A stretch of 64,000 nt of DNA from Chrysogorgia sp. JL179-B06 (Eukaryota > Cnidaria > Anthozoa > Scleralcyonacea > Chrysogorgiidae), in NCBI GenBank assembly GCA_035772405.1, contig JAYKKM010000371.1, positions 84,501 to 148,500 on the forward strand, in the 5' to 3' direction. A program made the position numbers and the translations under genes. Below the pieces are notes generated by a model. It saw only the letters and a program-made list of their open reading frames with translations, was not told where the DNA came from and searched no databases. Shown in pieces: positions 23,499-36,003 of the stretch (position 1 is its first letter; every line of letters starts with the position of its first letter).

Positions 23499-23981
23499 AA
23501 TGTATGTACCATCTACAGTAGTTGACTTCTAAACTTCTTGTTGTAGTCCGGCAGAATCGTGAAAAATTTCATAAGAATTGTTCACTTTGTGATAAAAGCA
23601 CCAAACTTTGCACAATGATAGTTTGGGACATACTGAACAATATTGGATATGGACCCGAGCGAAATCTATCTCATAACTGCAATTAGAGCAGGTTTTCATT
23701 TTCGCCACCTGGCTTCCAACATGGAAACGAGGCTGATACAAGATCTTCCAAATATCTGCTATATTTACATATGTAAAGCCGCATAACATCTAAGAATCGA
23801 GAAGCAATGCAAAACAAACATATATGCTATGTATTAAGATGGACCACGCGATCCATCTATTTTCATAAGAAATATACTGGGGACTGAAATGATGCTTTTC
23901 AAGACGTCAAAAAAGTATGAAACATGCAAGCAAACTCAGGACTTATGTCACACACACAGACAAGGAAGCGGACCCTAGTTT

Positions 23982-26612
23982 ATGAACTTTACAGCCTTGG
24001 ATTGTCCATTTCATATGATAGAGTTTTGGAAATCTCGACAGAAATGGGAAATAAAGTTTGTGTACGTTACGAATCTGAAGGAGTTGTGTCCACCCAAACT
24101 GAATAAGAAGGTATTTACGACGGCAGCTGTGGACTATATCGATCACAATCCCAGTTGTGCGACAGCACAGGGGGCCTTACACGGAACAGGAATATCGTTA
24201 TTCCAGCACCCGAGTGAAAATGCAACTGGTGAAGAACGAGACGTTATCGATGTTGAGAATACAAACAAAAAGCGTCTTTCTCAACTCCCTGAGTCGTACA
24301 CTACCATGCAGCCCGTCATTCTTCCGAAGAAGGAACCGCCTGTCCCACCCCTCCAAGGTACGTTCGTAAGTAGCTGTCTACAAATGCCATCTGCTTTTGT
24401 CACAGAGTACAAGTGGCTGGACAATGTAAGAGATCGCCTTAACCAAGAAATCACCAAGGATATCTTGGATCTATCATGGACAGCCTATCACGCAAATCAT
24501 CTATTTGTTGACCGATCTTTGCAGCTGGATGTGAGTTCATTGATGCCACTGTTCCAAGAAGAAGCACACTCGGCAGCCACGATACGCCATGCCATGGATG
24601 TTGTAAGCCAAGCTGTAAGGCTTTCTCAACCCTGGACAAGTGCCTGTTCTCGCCTGCAATCAACCGCTATATGCAATTGCAAAGAAGATCCAATGGAACT
24701 GGCCAGCGACGTATGGTGAGCATAAGCTTATAGTTATGTTTGGGGGTTTCCACACCGAACTTGCCGCACTGAAGGCACTTGGAACCTGGCTCGAGGACAG
24801 TGGATGGACTAGTGCCTCAGTGCAATCAGAGGTGACTACTCCGGGAACTGCCGACTCGTTTCTAAAGGCATCCCATGTGACACACACACGACACACTCAT
24901 CAGGTGACCATTAGTGTGCTAGATATCCTGATACACAAGGCATATGATTGCTACTGCAAGAATCTCCCTGAAGGAGTCGAACCTTTGGCGTTCAGTCGAT
25001 GGTGCGTTCAATAACGGACACCAGTGTTGCGGAAACGATAAGAAAGATCAAGGAAATGGGCAAGTCACAATACGAGGCGTTCGTGACTGAGACTCGAAAA
25101 ACGTACAACGTCCCTATATGAGCCAATCAAGAGAAATAAGTTGGCATTGTTCAGAAGTCCCCCTCCATGCAAAGAGAAATCTAAGGACAAAATGCAAATT
25201 GCATCTCTTAAGAGCAACTGCTCTCTATTTGCACGCCTGTGTGTTTCCTGTCAAGTTCGCGATGGAGATTTGGATGGGTTCTTATGTCACGAGAATCAGG
25301 GTTTTCCTCCTGTATTGACTCAATTTGGGGAACTCAGATCTGGTACGAAATTAGACCTGCTATCTTGTCTTGAAAAGATCAGCCCTACATAAGCAGAAGC
25401 ACAATCAGTAGAGGTTCTGCTGTTGGACGGCGCCGCAGTTGTAAATATGCTGAATCCTTGTGCTTCAAGGACATTCGAGGAATACAGTCAAGGTGTGTTT
25501 CTTCCGTATGTGAAAGGTCAGCTTGTGAATGTCCGAAGAGTGGATGTAGTATGGGACAGGTACATCGCAGATACCCTGAAGGCGACAACCCACAGCAGGA
25601 GAGGGAAGGGAATACGCTGGCGTGTCAAGCCTGACACCAAAATCCCAAGAAATTGGGCAGCTTTTGTCAGGATCGAGGAGAATAAGGAAGAGTTATTGCA
25701 CTTTCTTGCTGATTAGTTAGGCACGGTTGGAGCGGAACATGGTCAGGTCGTGTCCACAAAAGGGGAGTCTGTAGTGTGCAACGGAGGAAGAGATAATACA
25801 TCTGACCTGTCACCATGCAATCACGAGGAGGCCGATACAAGGCTCTTGCTCCATGCTGCTGATGCTGCAAAGTATAATGTTGCGGACTGTTGATACTGAC
25901 GTTGTGGCAATAGACGTTGCAACATTTCATGACCTGGCTTTGCCTGGGCTTTGGGTAGCATTTGGGGTCGGGAAACATTTTCGATATGTACCAATACATA
26001 ACATTGTTTCTAGCTTGGGTCAGCAGAAATCAATAGCTCTTCTTGCATTCCACGCTATTACCGGCTGTGATCAGACGTCCACATATTTAAATACGTGGGC
26101 AAAAAGACTGCGTGGGATGCATGGTCAGTATATGATTAGGTGACCGAGGTTTTCCAGAGACTAAGTACTGCCCCATCGCTACCAGCCCTTACTGATGCTC
26201 TCCCTATCCTTGAGCGTTACATCGTGATCATGTACGACCGCACAAGTACATGCACCTCCGTCAACACTGCACTTAAGGACCTATTCACACGAAAGGGAAG
26301 AGATAGATAATATACCGCCAACAGCTGATGCCTTGTTACAGCATGCAAAAAGGGCGGTGTTTCAGTCCGGTCATTGTTGGGGGAAGTGTCACCCCAACTT
26401 CCTTTCCTAGCGAATGGGGTTGGGTAAGGGGCCCTACCCAAGCGTGGGAACCATTATGGTCAACTATTCCCCATGCATCACAAAGCTGCCAAGAACTCTT
26501 AAGGTGCGGTTGCAAGAGTGAGAAAGGATGCGCTGGGCGGTGTAAATGCGTTCGTGCCGAGCTTCCTTGCACAGCACTGTGTCATTGTGGGGGAATGTGT
26601 GACAGGCCTTAA
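23982..26612 (+). pseudogene. Transposon protein with XPG/PIN-like nuclease region and CXC tail (broken)
   Basis: A long protein is split over many frames by stops and indels. In order the pieces are: 23982-24719 (VDYIDHNPSCATAQGALHG, HGTGISLFQHPS); 24640-25014 (MFGGFHTELAALKALGTW, then SHVTHTRHTHQVT); 25100-25390 (KNKLALFRSPPP, RDGDLDGFLCHENQ); 25390-25716 (VEVLLLDGAAVVNMLNP, VDVVWDRY); 25780-26140 (HEEADTRLLLHA, VDTDVVAIDV and FHAITGCDQTS); and 26150-26612, ending in a Cys-rich CXC-like motif (LRCGCKSEKGCAGRCKC, ALCHCGGMC). The acidic D..D and GCD motifs resemble the PIN/XPG nuclease core of the gene at 62228-64000. In relatives this is one long protein; here at least six breaks are visible. 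Which part is the transposase is not clear to me. Confidence 0.65.
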
Positions 26613-26619
26613 TATGTGA

Positions 26620-27204
26620 GGACTTTCCCCTGGAACACTGTACACTCTAGAAGGAAGGACATTAGAAGCGTAGTGAACATTGCGGCTCATTTTAACAAAC
26701 GTTTAGTTAGGAGTGTACAACACATGATTCATTTCAAATGCACCTTTCAATAGTTGACTCAGTTTCTTTGTGATATATTAACCTGCACATATGACCTGAA
26801 CTTTAGGTTTTCTGTATTTTAGGTATAGCTATAAAAGTTGATTCAAAAACATTATCAACAAATGACAGGAGTCCATTCTTCCTGGTAAAGACATACATTT
26901 TGTAGAATCAACGTTGGTTTGAATTACTTAATTTTCACTTGATCTACCACGTTCCCCTGTTACCAATCACGCACCCAAATGAAACAATGTAAGCCATGTA
27001 TGTATTATCGCGGTTTTGAGAATAAGTTTACTTTAATTCTTATATATTTTATTTAGTCTATACTCGTTTTGTGGGGGGTATAATTCGTGATAATATAAAT
27101 ATTTGCTCAGCCTCGTTTCCATGTTGACAGATCACGTGACACTTCTTAAGTCTACCCATCAAAGATGGCTACTTTGCATTGCATTTCCTTTTCTTTAGGT
27201 GTTT
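26620..27204. other. Non-coding 3' part of the TIR element
   Basis: No gene. A partial copy of the inner TIR motif (CAGCCTCGTTTCCATG) occurs at about 27108, ahead of the full right arm. This suggests a small internal duplication. Confidence 0.5.
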
Positions 27205-27427
27205 AGCTGTTTTAAAAACGTAAATGTTGCTGATATTCTACATCAGCCTCGTTTCCATGCTGAAATCCAGGAGATAAAATATGAAACCCCTCTAATTGCA
27301 ATTAATGGATAGATTTCGATGGGGTCCATATCCAATATTGTTCGCTATGTGATAAACTGTCATTTTGCCAAATTTGATGCTTTTATCACAAGATGAACAA
27401 TTATTTCACGATTCTGCCGGACTATTG

Positions 27428-28333
27428 GGGAATTTGTTAACAAAGAGATAATATCTACTTGCGTATTGTTTATGATTTAACCTTATATTTGACCTTGTTT
27501 AATATAATATAATTTGACCTTGTTTAATATAATATAATTTGAACTGACAAGCTGACAACCAAATTCGAGTGACTTTTATACTGTAAATATAGTGCCTAAC
27601 TTCGATACTTTGTAAAGTGAGACGTTCTACAAACTGTTAAACTAAAAGCTTTGTTTACTTCAAATGATATTCATAAATTTATCTTACCTTTATGCAAATT
27701 TCCAGTAAAAAACGTTCGCTTTGTATAAAATATGCACTGCACGTGTTCACGGCTTCCACCATTACATTTGCGCACTATACGCCTATACGACGTTATATAC
27801 GCGGAGACTTCTATATATGCCTCCTCGGGTTTTGGCCCTCTGGGGGCAATAAATATATAAAATAAATCAATATTTCTTGTTTATATTCGGTCAGGTGAAC
27901 GATTAATGGGTCAAGCTACCAAATTATTTTAAAGCTGCTATATTTTTTAAGCATGCCTGATGGTTTCACTTGGTGTTTTCTTCGTGTCATGACCAACCTC
28001 GTACCCAGGCTCTTTGCTCTAGTTGCGTCATGGGATAACAATAGCGGGAAGTTTGAGTGAATCTGGTGCATTCTGGTCTTTCCATCTTCAACATTCGTGC
28101 TACGTGGTCTGTGGTCACTCTCCATGTTTTTGATAAATCTTTAACTGTGCTAAGACTTTTAAGCGCCATGAAGTATATTCTCGTTCACTGGACAACAACC
28201 AATGAAACTAGTATCCTGACAGAAGAGTTGTTTGTGATAAAAGCATGCTGAAAGACGTCAACAAAGGAGGAATGGTTCGCAGGCTGGAAAGCGTATTTAG
28301 GACGAGTAATATTTGTCAACGGTGATTCTTTTT
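27428..28333. other. Non-coding spacer
   Basis: AT-rich, with a short direct repeat of TTTGACCTTGTTTAATATAA near 27,490-27,540. Open frames at 27,916-28,251 occur on both strands and resemble nothing known to me. Confidence 0.45.
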
Positions 28334-28807
28334 AAAGGGCAGTAAGATGCAAAAATCATTTATCCCAATTTGGGCTTTATCTAGAAGTGCATTCGAAATA
28401 AGCAAGAATAGCGCTCTTACTTTGTCAATGTCTTATCTTGTTCCAGAGATATTTCAGTTTTTAAAAGCTGCAAATGAGATACCTGATGACGTCATCTACT
28501 CCACTCAAATTCTAAAAATGAGGAATATCGTTGGAGATAGCGGCTAGATTACGTTCCAGATGTATGCTGTAAAAAAAATGGTACACTACACTGTGTATAG
28601 TTAATGCTTTATACATTTTATTTTAGAGATTTCCTTTAGTTTAAATTTTGGAGTAGATGACATCATAAGTTCATTTGCATCTTTCAAAAACGTCTATCTG
28701 TGGAACAACATAAGATATTGACTAAGTAAGAACGCTATTCTTCCTCATTTTTTTAGTACTAATAGATAAAATTGGATAGACGATTTTCGGTCTTACTACC
28801 CCTTTAA
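28334..28807. mobile_element. 474-bp foldback MITE
   Basis: The left arm starts TTTAAAGGGCAGTAAGATGC and the right arm ends CTTACTACCCCTTTAAA. The arms pair over about 200 bases, including GATGACGTCATCTACTCCA on the left and its partner on the right. It is directly abutted by the next inverted-repeat element. Confidence 0.8.
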
Positions 28808-31062
28808 AGGACATTGGCAACAAAAATTAAGTTTGTTTTATTTGAAATAATGAAGAATATTAATTTATAGTTCTTTCATATTTTACTTAGTTATTTAGAC
28901 CAATGCGATATTCAAATGAGATGATCTATGACGTCATAACCTGGGAAATACATTTTAACATATTGGAAAATCGTGAATATGTTTATGATTATTAAATGAA
29001 ATTACTTGAAACTTTGCATGTAGATACATACCACTAAACTGAAGATCATCGTTCAAGTCTTATGGTTGCCATGGTAACGGATTAGTTTACAGAGCTCTTG
29101 ACTATTTGTTTTCTGACATACTCAGGTATATTAATGCCTGGCTCCCTCCACGTTCTAGACAGCGTACTTCCCGCGAGAACCGCGCGCGCGCGTGGCGACA
29201 AGTGAAATAGAGATTTTGTAGGAAGAGACGAATACTGTCAAATATATATATATTTTAGACAACAGTTATCCTGTCTATAACAGTGGCGTTCGCGCTACCT
29301 TTGTATGACTTTAGTATTGCGCTATATCCCTGTTATTAACCTATATCAGCGTATGGCGCTCAGACGCATCTCTTCTTCATGAAACATGACTCCTGGCTGT
29401 CTCTCGATTTACAGCTTTGTTTACAAATTTGGCGGTCATACATCTGCTAAAGCGCAAATCTTGCAAATTCACATGTTTTCAAAGATACTCTATGCCATAC
29501 CAATTAAAAAAAATAGATTACTGCTAAGAGCTTAATTTTTAAGTTAAATTTTGAGTTATGCATGTGTGTCAAGTACTATTGGTATAAAATTTGAGCTGAA
29601 TGCTTGTTACATGCATCGAGTTAGCATTCAAAAAGCATCTTGTTTATGTTGATGGTTTCATTTGAGCTTTGAGCGTGTGGTTTACTAAAGTTCTCATTGC
29701 CTTTGAACATCTTACAATAACGTCTGAGTCTCTCGTCCTTTTGACGCACTAGATGCGTTGTCGAGCTGTCTCGTCGTTTTAATGTTTAACTTCTCCGTCT
29801 TCCTGTTTAGGTATTTGCCAGGCGGAAACTCTAGCAAATCCGTATGCGTGCGGAAGAATAAAACTAAAAACCATCGCAAACTTAACTAAAAGCATCACAA
29901 ATAATGACAGTCAGTTACATTCTCGCCTTTCATATCAATAAACTCTGTATCCGTCTATGACAGACAGTGTGATACATCTATATGTAACTATTTGAATATT
30001 TGCGCCAAAATCTTAGCTATGTATATTGTTCTGTCATAATCTAAATTAACTCGAAAAAACTTATACGTTAGTAATTTTGTGCAAGGGGAGTGTTTATTTT
30101 CTCAATAACAAAGTGATAAGAAAATATCCGTATTCTACAAACAGCAATAAACACAGTCAAAATAAACACAGTCGCTCATTCAGATGACCAAAATGACGAC
30201 AGGCGCGGAAATATAATGGCGGTCAAATCGCGATTCGTCGTTAACAAAACACGTTCGCTTCGCAGACAGACAAAGCTTATTGATTACCTGTAGAAAAGTA
30301 GCAAGATAGATAGAACTAATATCGTAGTAGATTGTCCTAACTTGCCAGGTTGTTCTTATGTAAAAGATATCGAGATAATTGCAAAATATGGTTCACATAC
30401 GCCTCATTTCCTCAGGATTTCATTAATTTCGAATAAACTATGAAATAGCGCCTTGATAGCAAGTTTGTACCATAAACTACAACTACTGAGCTACCTACAT
30501 GCGTAAGGACAACCCGTTTATTGTTACTTTTGTCTGTCTGCAAGAGCGATCTTTCACGGCCATGTTTATTTCGATGGTATGACGTCACGTGACGAGTTTC
30601 CACGACAACAAAATAAAAACAAAACGTAGAAAAATTATGTTGTCCTAACGCAACTTGAATGACTTCTCAATAATGAGTTGCAAATATTTTATTGAATTTA
30701 ATGTTTTTTTCGACTAAAATGGCAATGGAGCCAGGCATTAATGTACCTGAGTACCAACTTCAAATCTCAGTTTCGAATTGGCTATGACAGTGAACATTTG
30801 CTGAACAGGTACCAACCCAATAAGGTTCGGCACTGAAGAGAAAACAAATTGTTTTCGAAATCAAGAGGTCTGTAAAATAATCTGTTACCATGGCAACCAT
30901 AAGACTTAACGATGATCTTCAGTTTAGTGGTATGTATCTACATGCAAAGTTTCAAGTAATTTCATTTAATAATGATAAAGATATTCACGATTTTCCAATA
31001 TGAAAGAACTATAAATTAATATTCTTCATTATTTTAAGAGTTCTTTCAAATAAAACAAACGA
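28808..31062. mobile_element. ~2.25-kb non-autonomous element with ~330-bp inverted ends
   Basis: The left arm (28808-29155) and right arm (30720-31062) are inverted copies. They share GTTTGTTTTATTTGAAA, GAAGAATATTAATTTATAG, CTTGAAACTTTGCATGTAG, TTGCCATGGTAAC and, at the inner edge, TTAATGCCTGGCTCC. The left arm carries about 95 extra bases near 28,885-28,980. The internal 1.5 kb shows no convincing gene, only a short CG-rich run near 29,180. Superfamily unknown. Confidence 0.75.
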
Positions 31063-31640
31063 TGGGGTCATGCCACACATTGACACAACAGTCTGAAACT
31101 GCTTTAATACTTAAAAAGCAATTAATCACTTAATGATCACTAAAGCACTTAATGATTTTGATTGCAGAAAAACGTTAATGTTAAAATGAAAAACGTTATG
31201 TTAAAATGAACTAAAACTTTAAAAATCTTCACATTATTAAAATGCTGCTTCCAGTTCCATCCTTCGGTTTGGCGGCCATGTTGACATTTTTAGATAAAGA
31301 CAGAGCAATAAATAATCATTTCAATTCCCACTAAAACTGAGATTTATTCTTGATAGCCTTTATTTATAGTAACGATTTTGAAAATGGAGTTGCAGATAAT
31401 ACAGCTATATCTTTGTTTTGTCTTGGATAGAACGAAAGCAGCTTGCGCAGCGAACAAATGTAGTTGATAAATCTTTGGAAATCTTCTTGAGGTTTGTCCA
31501 ATACTACGAAAGTATACGGATCGTTATTTTGGTGTACGATCTGTAAAAAATACTTTTGCTTTCACAAGTCGTAAAAACAATTTACTAGTCGTGAATTTTT
31601 GTTGAAAGAAAAAATTTGCTCTGGGGTATCAGTACCAATG
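31063..31640. other. Non-coding spacer
   Basis: AT-rich and non-coding. Toward 31,500 isolated, diverged pieces of the array motif (ACGGATCGT, ACGATCTGT) appear, so the array fades in rather than starting sharply. Confidence 0.5.
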
Positions 31641-33150
31641 GTACGGATCGTAGGAATGGTGACATTTCGTAAAAAAGTATTCACGATCCGTGAAGACTCT
31701 GCGTTGGTGTTAGGTAGGCGACCCAAACATTTTGTCGATCGGTACGGATGGTAAAGATGCTAACGAATCGTAAAATGTGTTTACGATCCGTGAACACTCT
31801 GCGTTGGGGTTAGGTATGCGACCCAAACATTTTGTCGATCCGTACGGATGGTAAAGATGGTAACGAATCGTAAAATGTGTTTACGATCCGTGAAGACTCT
31901 GCGTTGGTGGTAGGTAGGGCTCCGAAAAATGTTGTCGATCCGTACGGATGGTAAAGATGCTAACGAATCGTAAAATGTGTTTACGATCCGTAAAGACTCT
32001 GCGTTGGGGTTAGGTAGGCGACCCAAACATTTTGTCGATCCGTACGGATGGTAAAGATGCTAACGAATCGTAAAATGTGTTTACAATCCGTGAAGACTCT
32101 GCGTTGGTGGTAGGTAGGCGACCCAAACATTTTGTCGATCCGTACGGATGGTAAAGATGCTAACGAATCGTAAAATGTGTTTACGATCCGTGAACACTCT
32201 GCGTTGGTGGTAGGTAGGGCTCCGAAAAATTTTGTCGATCCGTACGGATGGTAAAGATGCTAACGAATCGTAAAATGTGTTTACGATCCGTAAAGACTCT
32301 GCGTTGGGGTTGGGTAGGCGACCCAAACATTTTGTCGATCCGTACGGATGGTAAAGATGCTAACGAATCGTAAAATGTGTTTACGATCCGTGAAGACTCT
32401 GCGTTGGGGTTAGGTAGGCGACCCAAACATTTTGTCGATCCGTACGGATGGTAAAGATGCTAACGAATCGTAAAATGTGTTTACGATCCGTGAACACTCT
32501 GCCTTGGTGGTAGGTAGGCGTCCCAAACATTTTGTCGATCCGTACGGATGGTAAAGATGCTAACGAATCGTAAAATGTGTTTACGATCCGTGAAGACTCT
32601 GCGTTGGGGTTAGGTAGGCGACCCAAACATTTTGTCGATCCGTACGGATGGTAAAGATGCTAACGAATCGTAAAATGTGTTTACGATCCGTGAACACTCT
32701 GCCTTGGTGGTAGGTAGGCGTCCCAAAAATTTTGTCGATCCGTACGGATGGTAAAGATGTTAACGAATCGTAAAATGTGTTTACGATCCGTGAAGACTCT
32801 GCGTTGGTGGTAGGTAGGGCTCCGAAAAATTTTGTCGATCCGTACGGATGGTAAAGATGCTAACGAATCGTAAAATGTGTTTACGATCCGTAAAGACTCT
32901 GCGTTGGGGTTAGGTAGGCGACCCAAACATTTTGTCGATCCGTACGGATGGTAAAGATGCTAACGAATCGTAAAATGTGTTTACGATCCGTGAAGACTCT
33001 GCGTTGGGGTTAGGTAGGGCTCCGAAAAATTTTGTCGATCCGTACGGATGGTAAGAATGGTTACGAATCGTAAAATGCAGTTACGATCCGTAAACACTCT
33101 ACCTTGCCGTTAGGTAGGCCTCCCGAAAATGTTGTCGATCCGTACGTTTC
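31640..33150. repeat. 100-bp tandem array, about 15 units
   Basis: The unit carries GTCGATCCGTACGGATGGTAA, then ACGAATCGTAAAATGTG, then TTTACGATCCGTGAAGACTC and GCGTTGGTGGTAGGTAGG (each trimmed here to at most 20 bases). The period is exactly 100, so all three reading frames cycle and repeated 81-aa open frames arise by chance. Two main variants alternate at one position (GCGACCCAAACAT versus GGCTCCGAAAAAT), in the order A A B A A B A A C A C B A B. The outer units are diverged. The unit is rich in the palindrome-like GATCCGT/ACGGATC. It lies less than 80 bp upstream of the KDZ gene start. Confidence 0.95.
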
Positions 33151-33227
33151 GTGAACTCTGTTTCCCTGGGAACTAGTTGTCAAAACGTCATTATAAAGCG
33201 AATTGATCAAAATTGCAAACGTTTATT

Positions 33228-35949
33228 ATGGATTCGTATATTAAGAATCAGTTTGTTCTTCGTAAGTTACATTTTTTATTTCAGGTAGTTGGGCAGGTGT
33301 TTCTTTCTATTCTGCAGTATTGTGGAATTGTTAGGCGCTATGTTGTCAATGGTCGTGGCGTTCCAGAAGGTATGGACGATGAAACAGAAGATCAGAGGTT
33401 TGCGAGTGAAACAAAAAGCCTCTTATATTTGTATGGTCATTCCAATTTTATTCAAGATTTTAAGACAAATTTTATTGAATTTCACGATTTTTCCTTAAAT
33501 TGTGGCTTGCCTATGGCCTCAATTTTAATAACGAGTAGAGATGTTTGTCGTCGTTGTCAAAAAACACTGGTGGTGGAAGGGAAGCCTCGTGTTGTCGTTA
33601 TTTACCACACATTTTTTGGAAGTTATCTTGGTTCGCGTATAACGAAATGCTGTAGAAAATGCAAAATTTACGAACATTATGGTTTTTGGATTGAGAATGG
33701 CAAACGTCATGTCGACGAAGCTTGTCTGGATATGGACTTTTTGTTGTCTTCGGAGGAAACTGCATTGGATATGTCGCTTCTCAGAGAGTGTTCGAGTTTG
33801 CTTGTCGTGGGAGCAGTCCCGTTTAGGACATTGGCTATGTCATACAACCGAAGATTTGGTTATATGAAATGTGAAACGATGTCACAGAAGGGTACATCGA
33901 AAAGGATGAAAAGGTTTGTAACTTTTTACAGAGTTATAGTGTGCATGAACGCGTATTTTGCATGAACGTGTATTTTGTATGAACGTGTATATTTAATATT
34001 GCGAGTGGTAGTAATATAAACAAGGGTGAAGGCACTAAGACAGCTGAGTTAACTATTGCTTCATAGAAATTGAGAGCAAATAATGTATTTGTTTTCATGT
34101 TCAGTGTCATGATTCATTTGCAAAGTTGAAAGTCCTTTAATATAATTATCGCAAAGATGATCATAAAATCATCACAAGTAATAAAATCAAAGATAATATT
34201 ACACAAATTGATATTTCTCATGCTAGTGCTTTATTCACACAGAATACTCTTATAATATTACATTTACCTCAACTGTTACTAGTAACTCTTCAAGTAAACT
34301 ATTTAAATGGTGGGTGCAGGGATGGGAACTGGCTGTTGACACCTTGGTCGCAAAACAGAAAAAGATGCCATGCAAGAGGTATTAAAGTGGGCCAAAACTG
34401 ATACCATAACCACGCAAACTAAACATGGACTTTATAGTAGATTATACCAAGTCCTCAATATACAGGGTGTATAAAAAAAAGCGCAACCTCGGAATTTCCC
34501 AAGAAATCCACTGTGTTCTTAAACACAAGATTTTCGCCCCTAGGAATTTAAAATAGCTTGTAATCGTATTGCAGGGGCATAACTGTCTAATTACTACAAA
34601 CTCGAGCACGTAAAGAAGAATTGAAATTTATGCATTTATTTAATGGAAAGTTGTTTAGTTTAGTTTAGTTTAGTTGTTTATCAACAACACTTAAATTCCC
34701 AGAGGCCTAAAATATGTTCTGCTAATAAAAACAAAGTGGATTTCTTGGGAAATTCCGAGGTTGCGCTTTTTTTTTATACACCCTGTACATTGTATGTTAG
34801 TATTATCAGTATTAGGGTTATATTTGAGGTTTGCTGTATTCAAACAGGTTTGTGAAACTAAACAACAATTTGCCTAACAACGTGGATAATAATAACCAAC
34901 CCCAAAACAACAAAAATCCTAACCTGCCACCTTATGAGTGTTTTCTATTTAGGTTAGGGTTAGAAAACTCGTTAGGCTGGGGGTTAGGATGTTTGTTGTT
35001 TTGGGGTCGGTTATTATTATCCGCGTTGTCAGGCAAATTGTAGTTTCATTTTGCAAACCTGTTTAAGTACAGGAAACGTCAAAAATAACCGTAATACTGA
35101 TAATACTAATGTACTAACTGTAATTACTATAACCTATAAATCACTACTATAAAGTGGATGTGCGATTCGTGTATTGAGCTTTGAGGTCCGTGGTTAGTTT
35201 GTGTGGTTATGGTATCAGTTTTTGCGTTGGGCCACTTTAATGATGCAAGGGTGTGTGGGGAAATATAACCCTTAGGTCACAAACCTGTTTTTGTGAACTT
35301 TAATCTTGATAAAAGACAAATTTAATTTTCACTTCAGGTCACCTTTAATATAAATTAATGTTTGTGTAAATTTATGTTGAGTGTTATTTATTTGTAAATA
35401 GGGATTCAGCAGAAGAACAGAAGAGATTGTTAAGGACACAGCAATTATGATCCCCATACATGTAGCTGTCCTTCCGGAACAACCGCGACAGCAATACAGC
35501 ATGATCCAAACTTCCCTGCGTTATCTGGACTTTTCTGCTGCTGGGAAACTATGAAATTTGACAGTTTTCCGTTCGAATGGTTTGATAAAACGTTCAAAAT
35601 TATTAACAGAACGTTCAAACGGTTTCGTTAGCCGTCCGAACAGTTGTTAACCGTTCAAACGGTTTCGTTAGCCGTTCGAACGGTTTCACTTTACCCGTTC
35701 GAACGGTTACGTTAGCCGTTCGAACGGGTTTGTTAGCCGTTTAGTTAGCCGTTAGTTGTGGTCAACCGTTCGAACGCCTGTTATTATCCGTTCGAACGCC
35801 TGTTATTAACCGTTCGACCTCCTGTTGTTAACCGTTTAGTTAGTTTGCGAAACCGTTCGAACGTTTTTCGAAACCGTTCGAACGCTTTTACAAGCCGTTT
35901 GTCATCCGTTCGCCGTCCGTTTTTTTGCCATTTAAACGGAAAAGCGTTA

Positions 35950-36003
<54 letters not shown>

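Larger units (their letters stand above)
22358..23500 (+). pseudogene. Unrecognised two-exon 5' gene fragment
   Basis: A plus-strand frame starts MEDDSDNVESCSS and includes RKRGPYKLYL and VPRTTKWHRLQS. After a frame change near 22,560 it continues with an acidic stretch to a GT site near 22,641. A possible second exon from about 23,384 reads FNIFEYGRCCQEEN, then meets a stop and runs into the GAT repeat (poly-Asp frame). The RKRGPYKLYL start resembles N-termini of some large transposase-like genes, but I cannot name it. Confidence 0.3.
23544..27424. mobile_element. 3.9-kb DNA transposon with long TIRs (Academ-like?)
   Basis: The left end (23544-23785) and right end (27205-27424) are inverted copies of each other. 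TAGTCCGGCAGAATCGTGAA on the left returns as TTCACGATTCTGCCGGACTA on the right. The arms continue through AACAATATTGGATATGGACC to CATGGAAACGAGGCTGAT. The same trinucleotide TTG flanks both ends (23541-23543 and 27425-27427), a possible 3-bp target duplication. Inside lies one plus-strand decayed gene with an XPG-like nuclease/CXC signature. Academ elements have 3-4 bp target duplications, and some carry an XPG nuclease, so Academ is my best guess. Confidence 0.75.

Noticed and set aside
23458..23520. Poly-Met or poly-Asp coding stretch
   Set aside because: It is a trinucleotide microsatellite next to stops; any peptide from it is incidental.
31781..32926. Repeated 81-codon open frames (MGRLPNPNAES...) on the minus strand
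   Set aside because: They are read-through of the 100-bp tandem array; the period shifts frame each unit and no start or stop context is conserved independently of the repeat.
31640..33150. CRISPR array
   Set aside because: There are no unique spacers; the whole 100-bp unit repeats and the context is eukaryotic.
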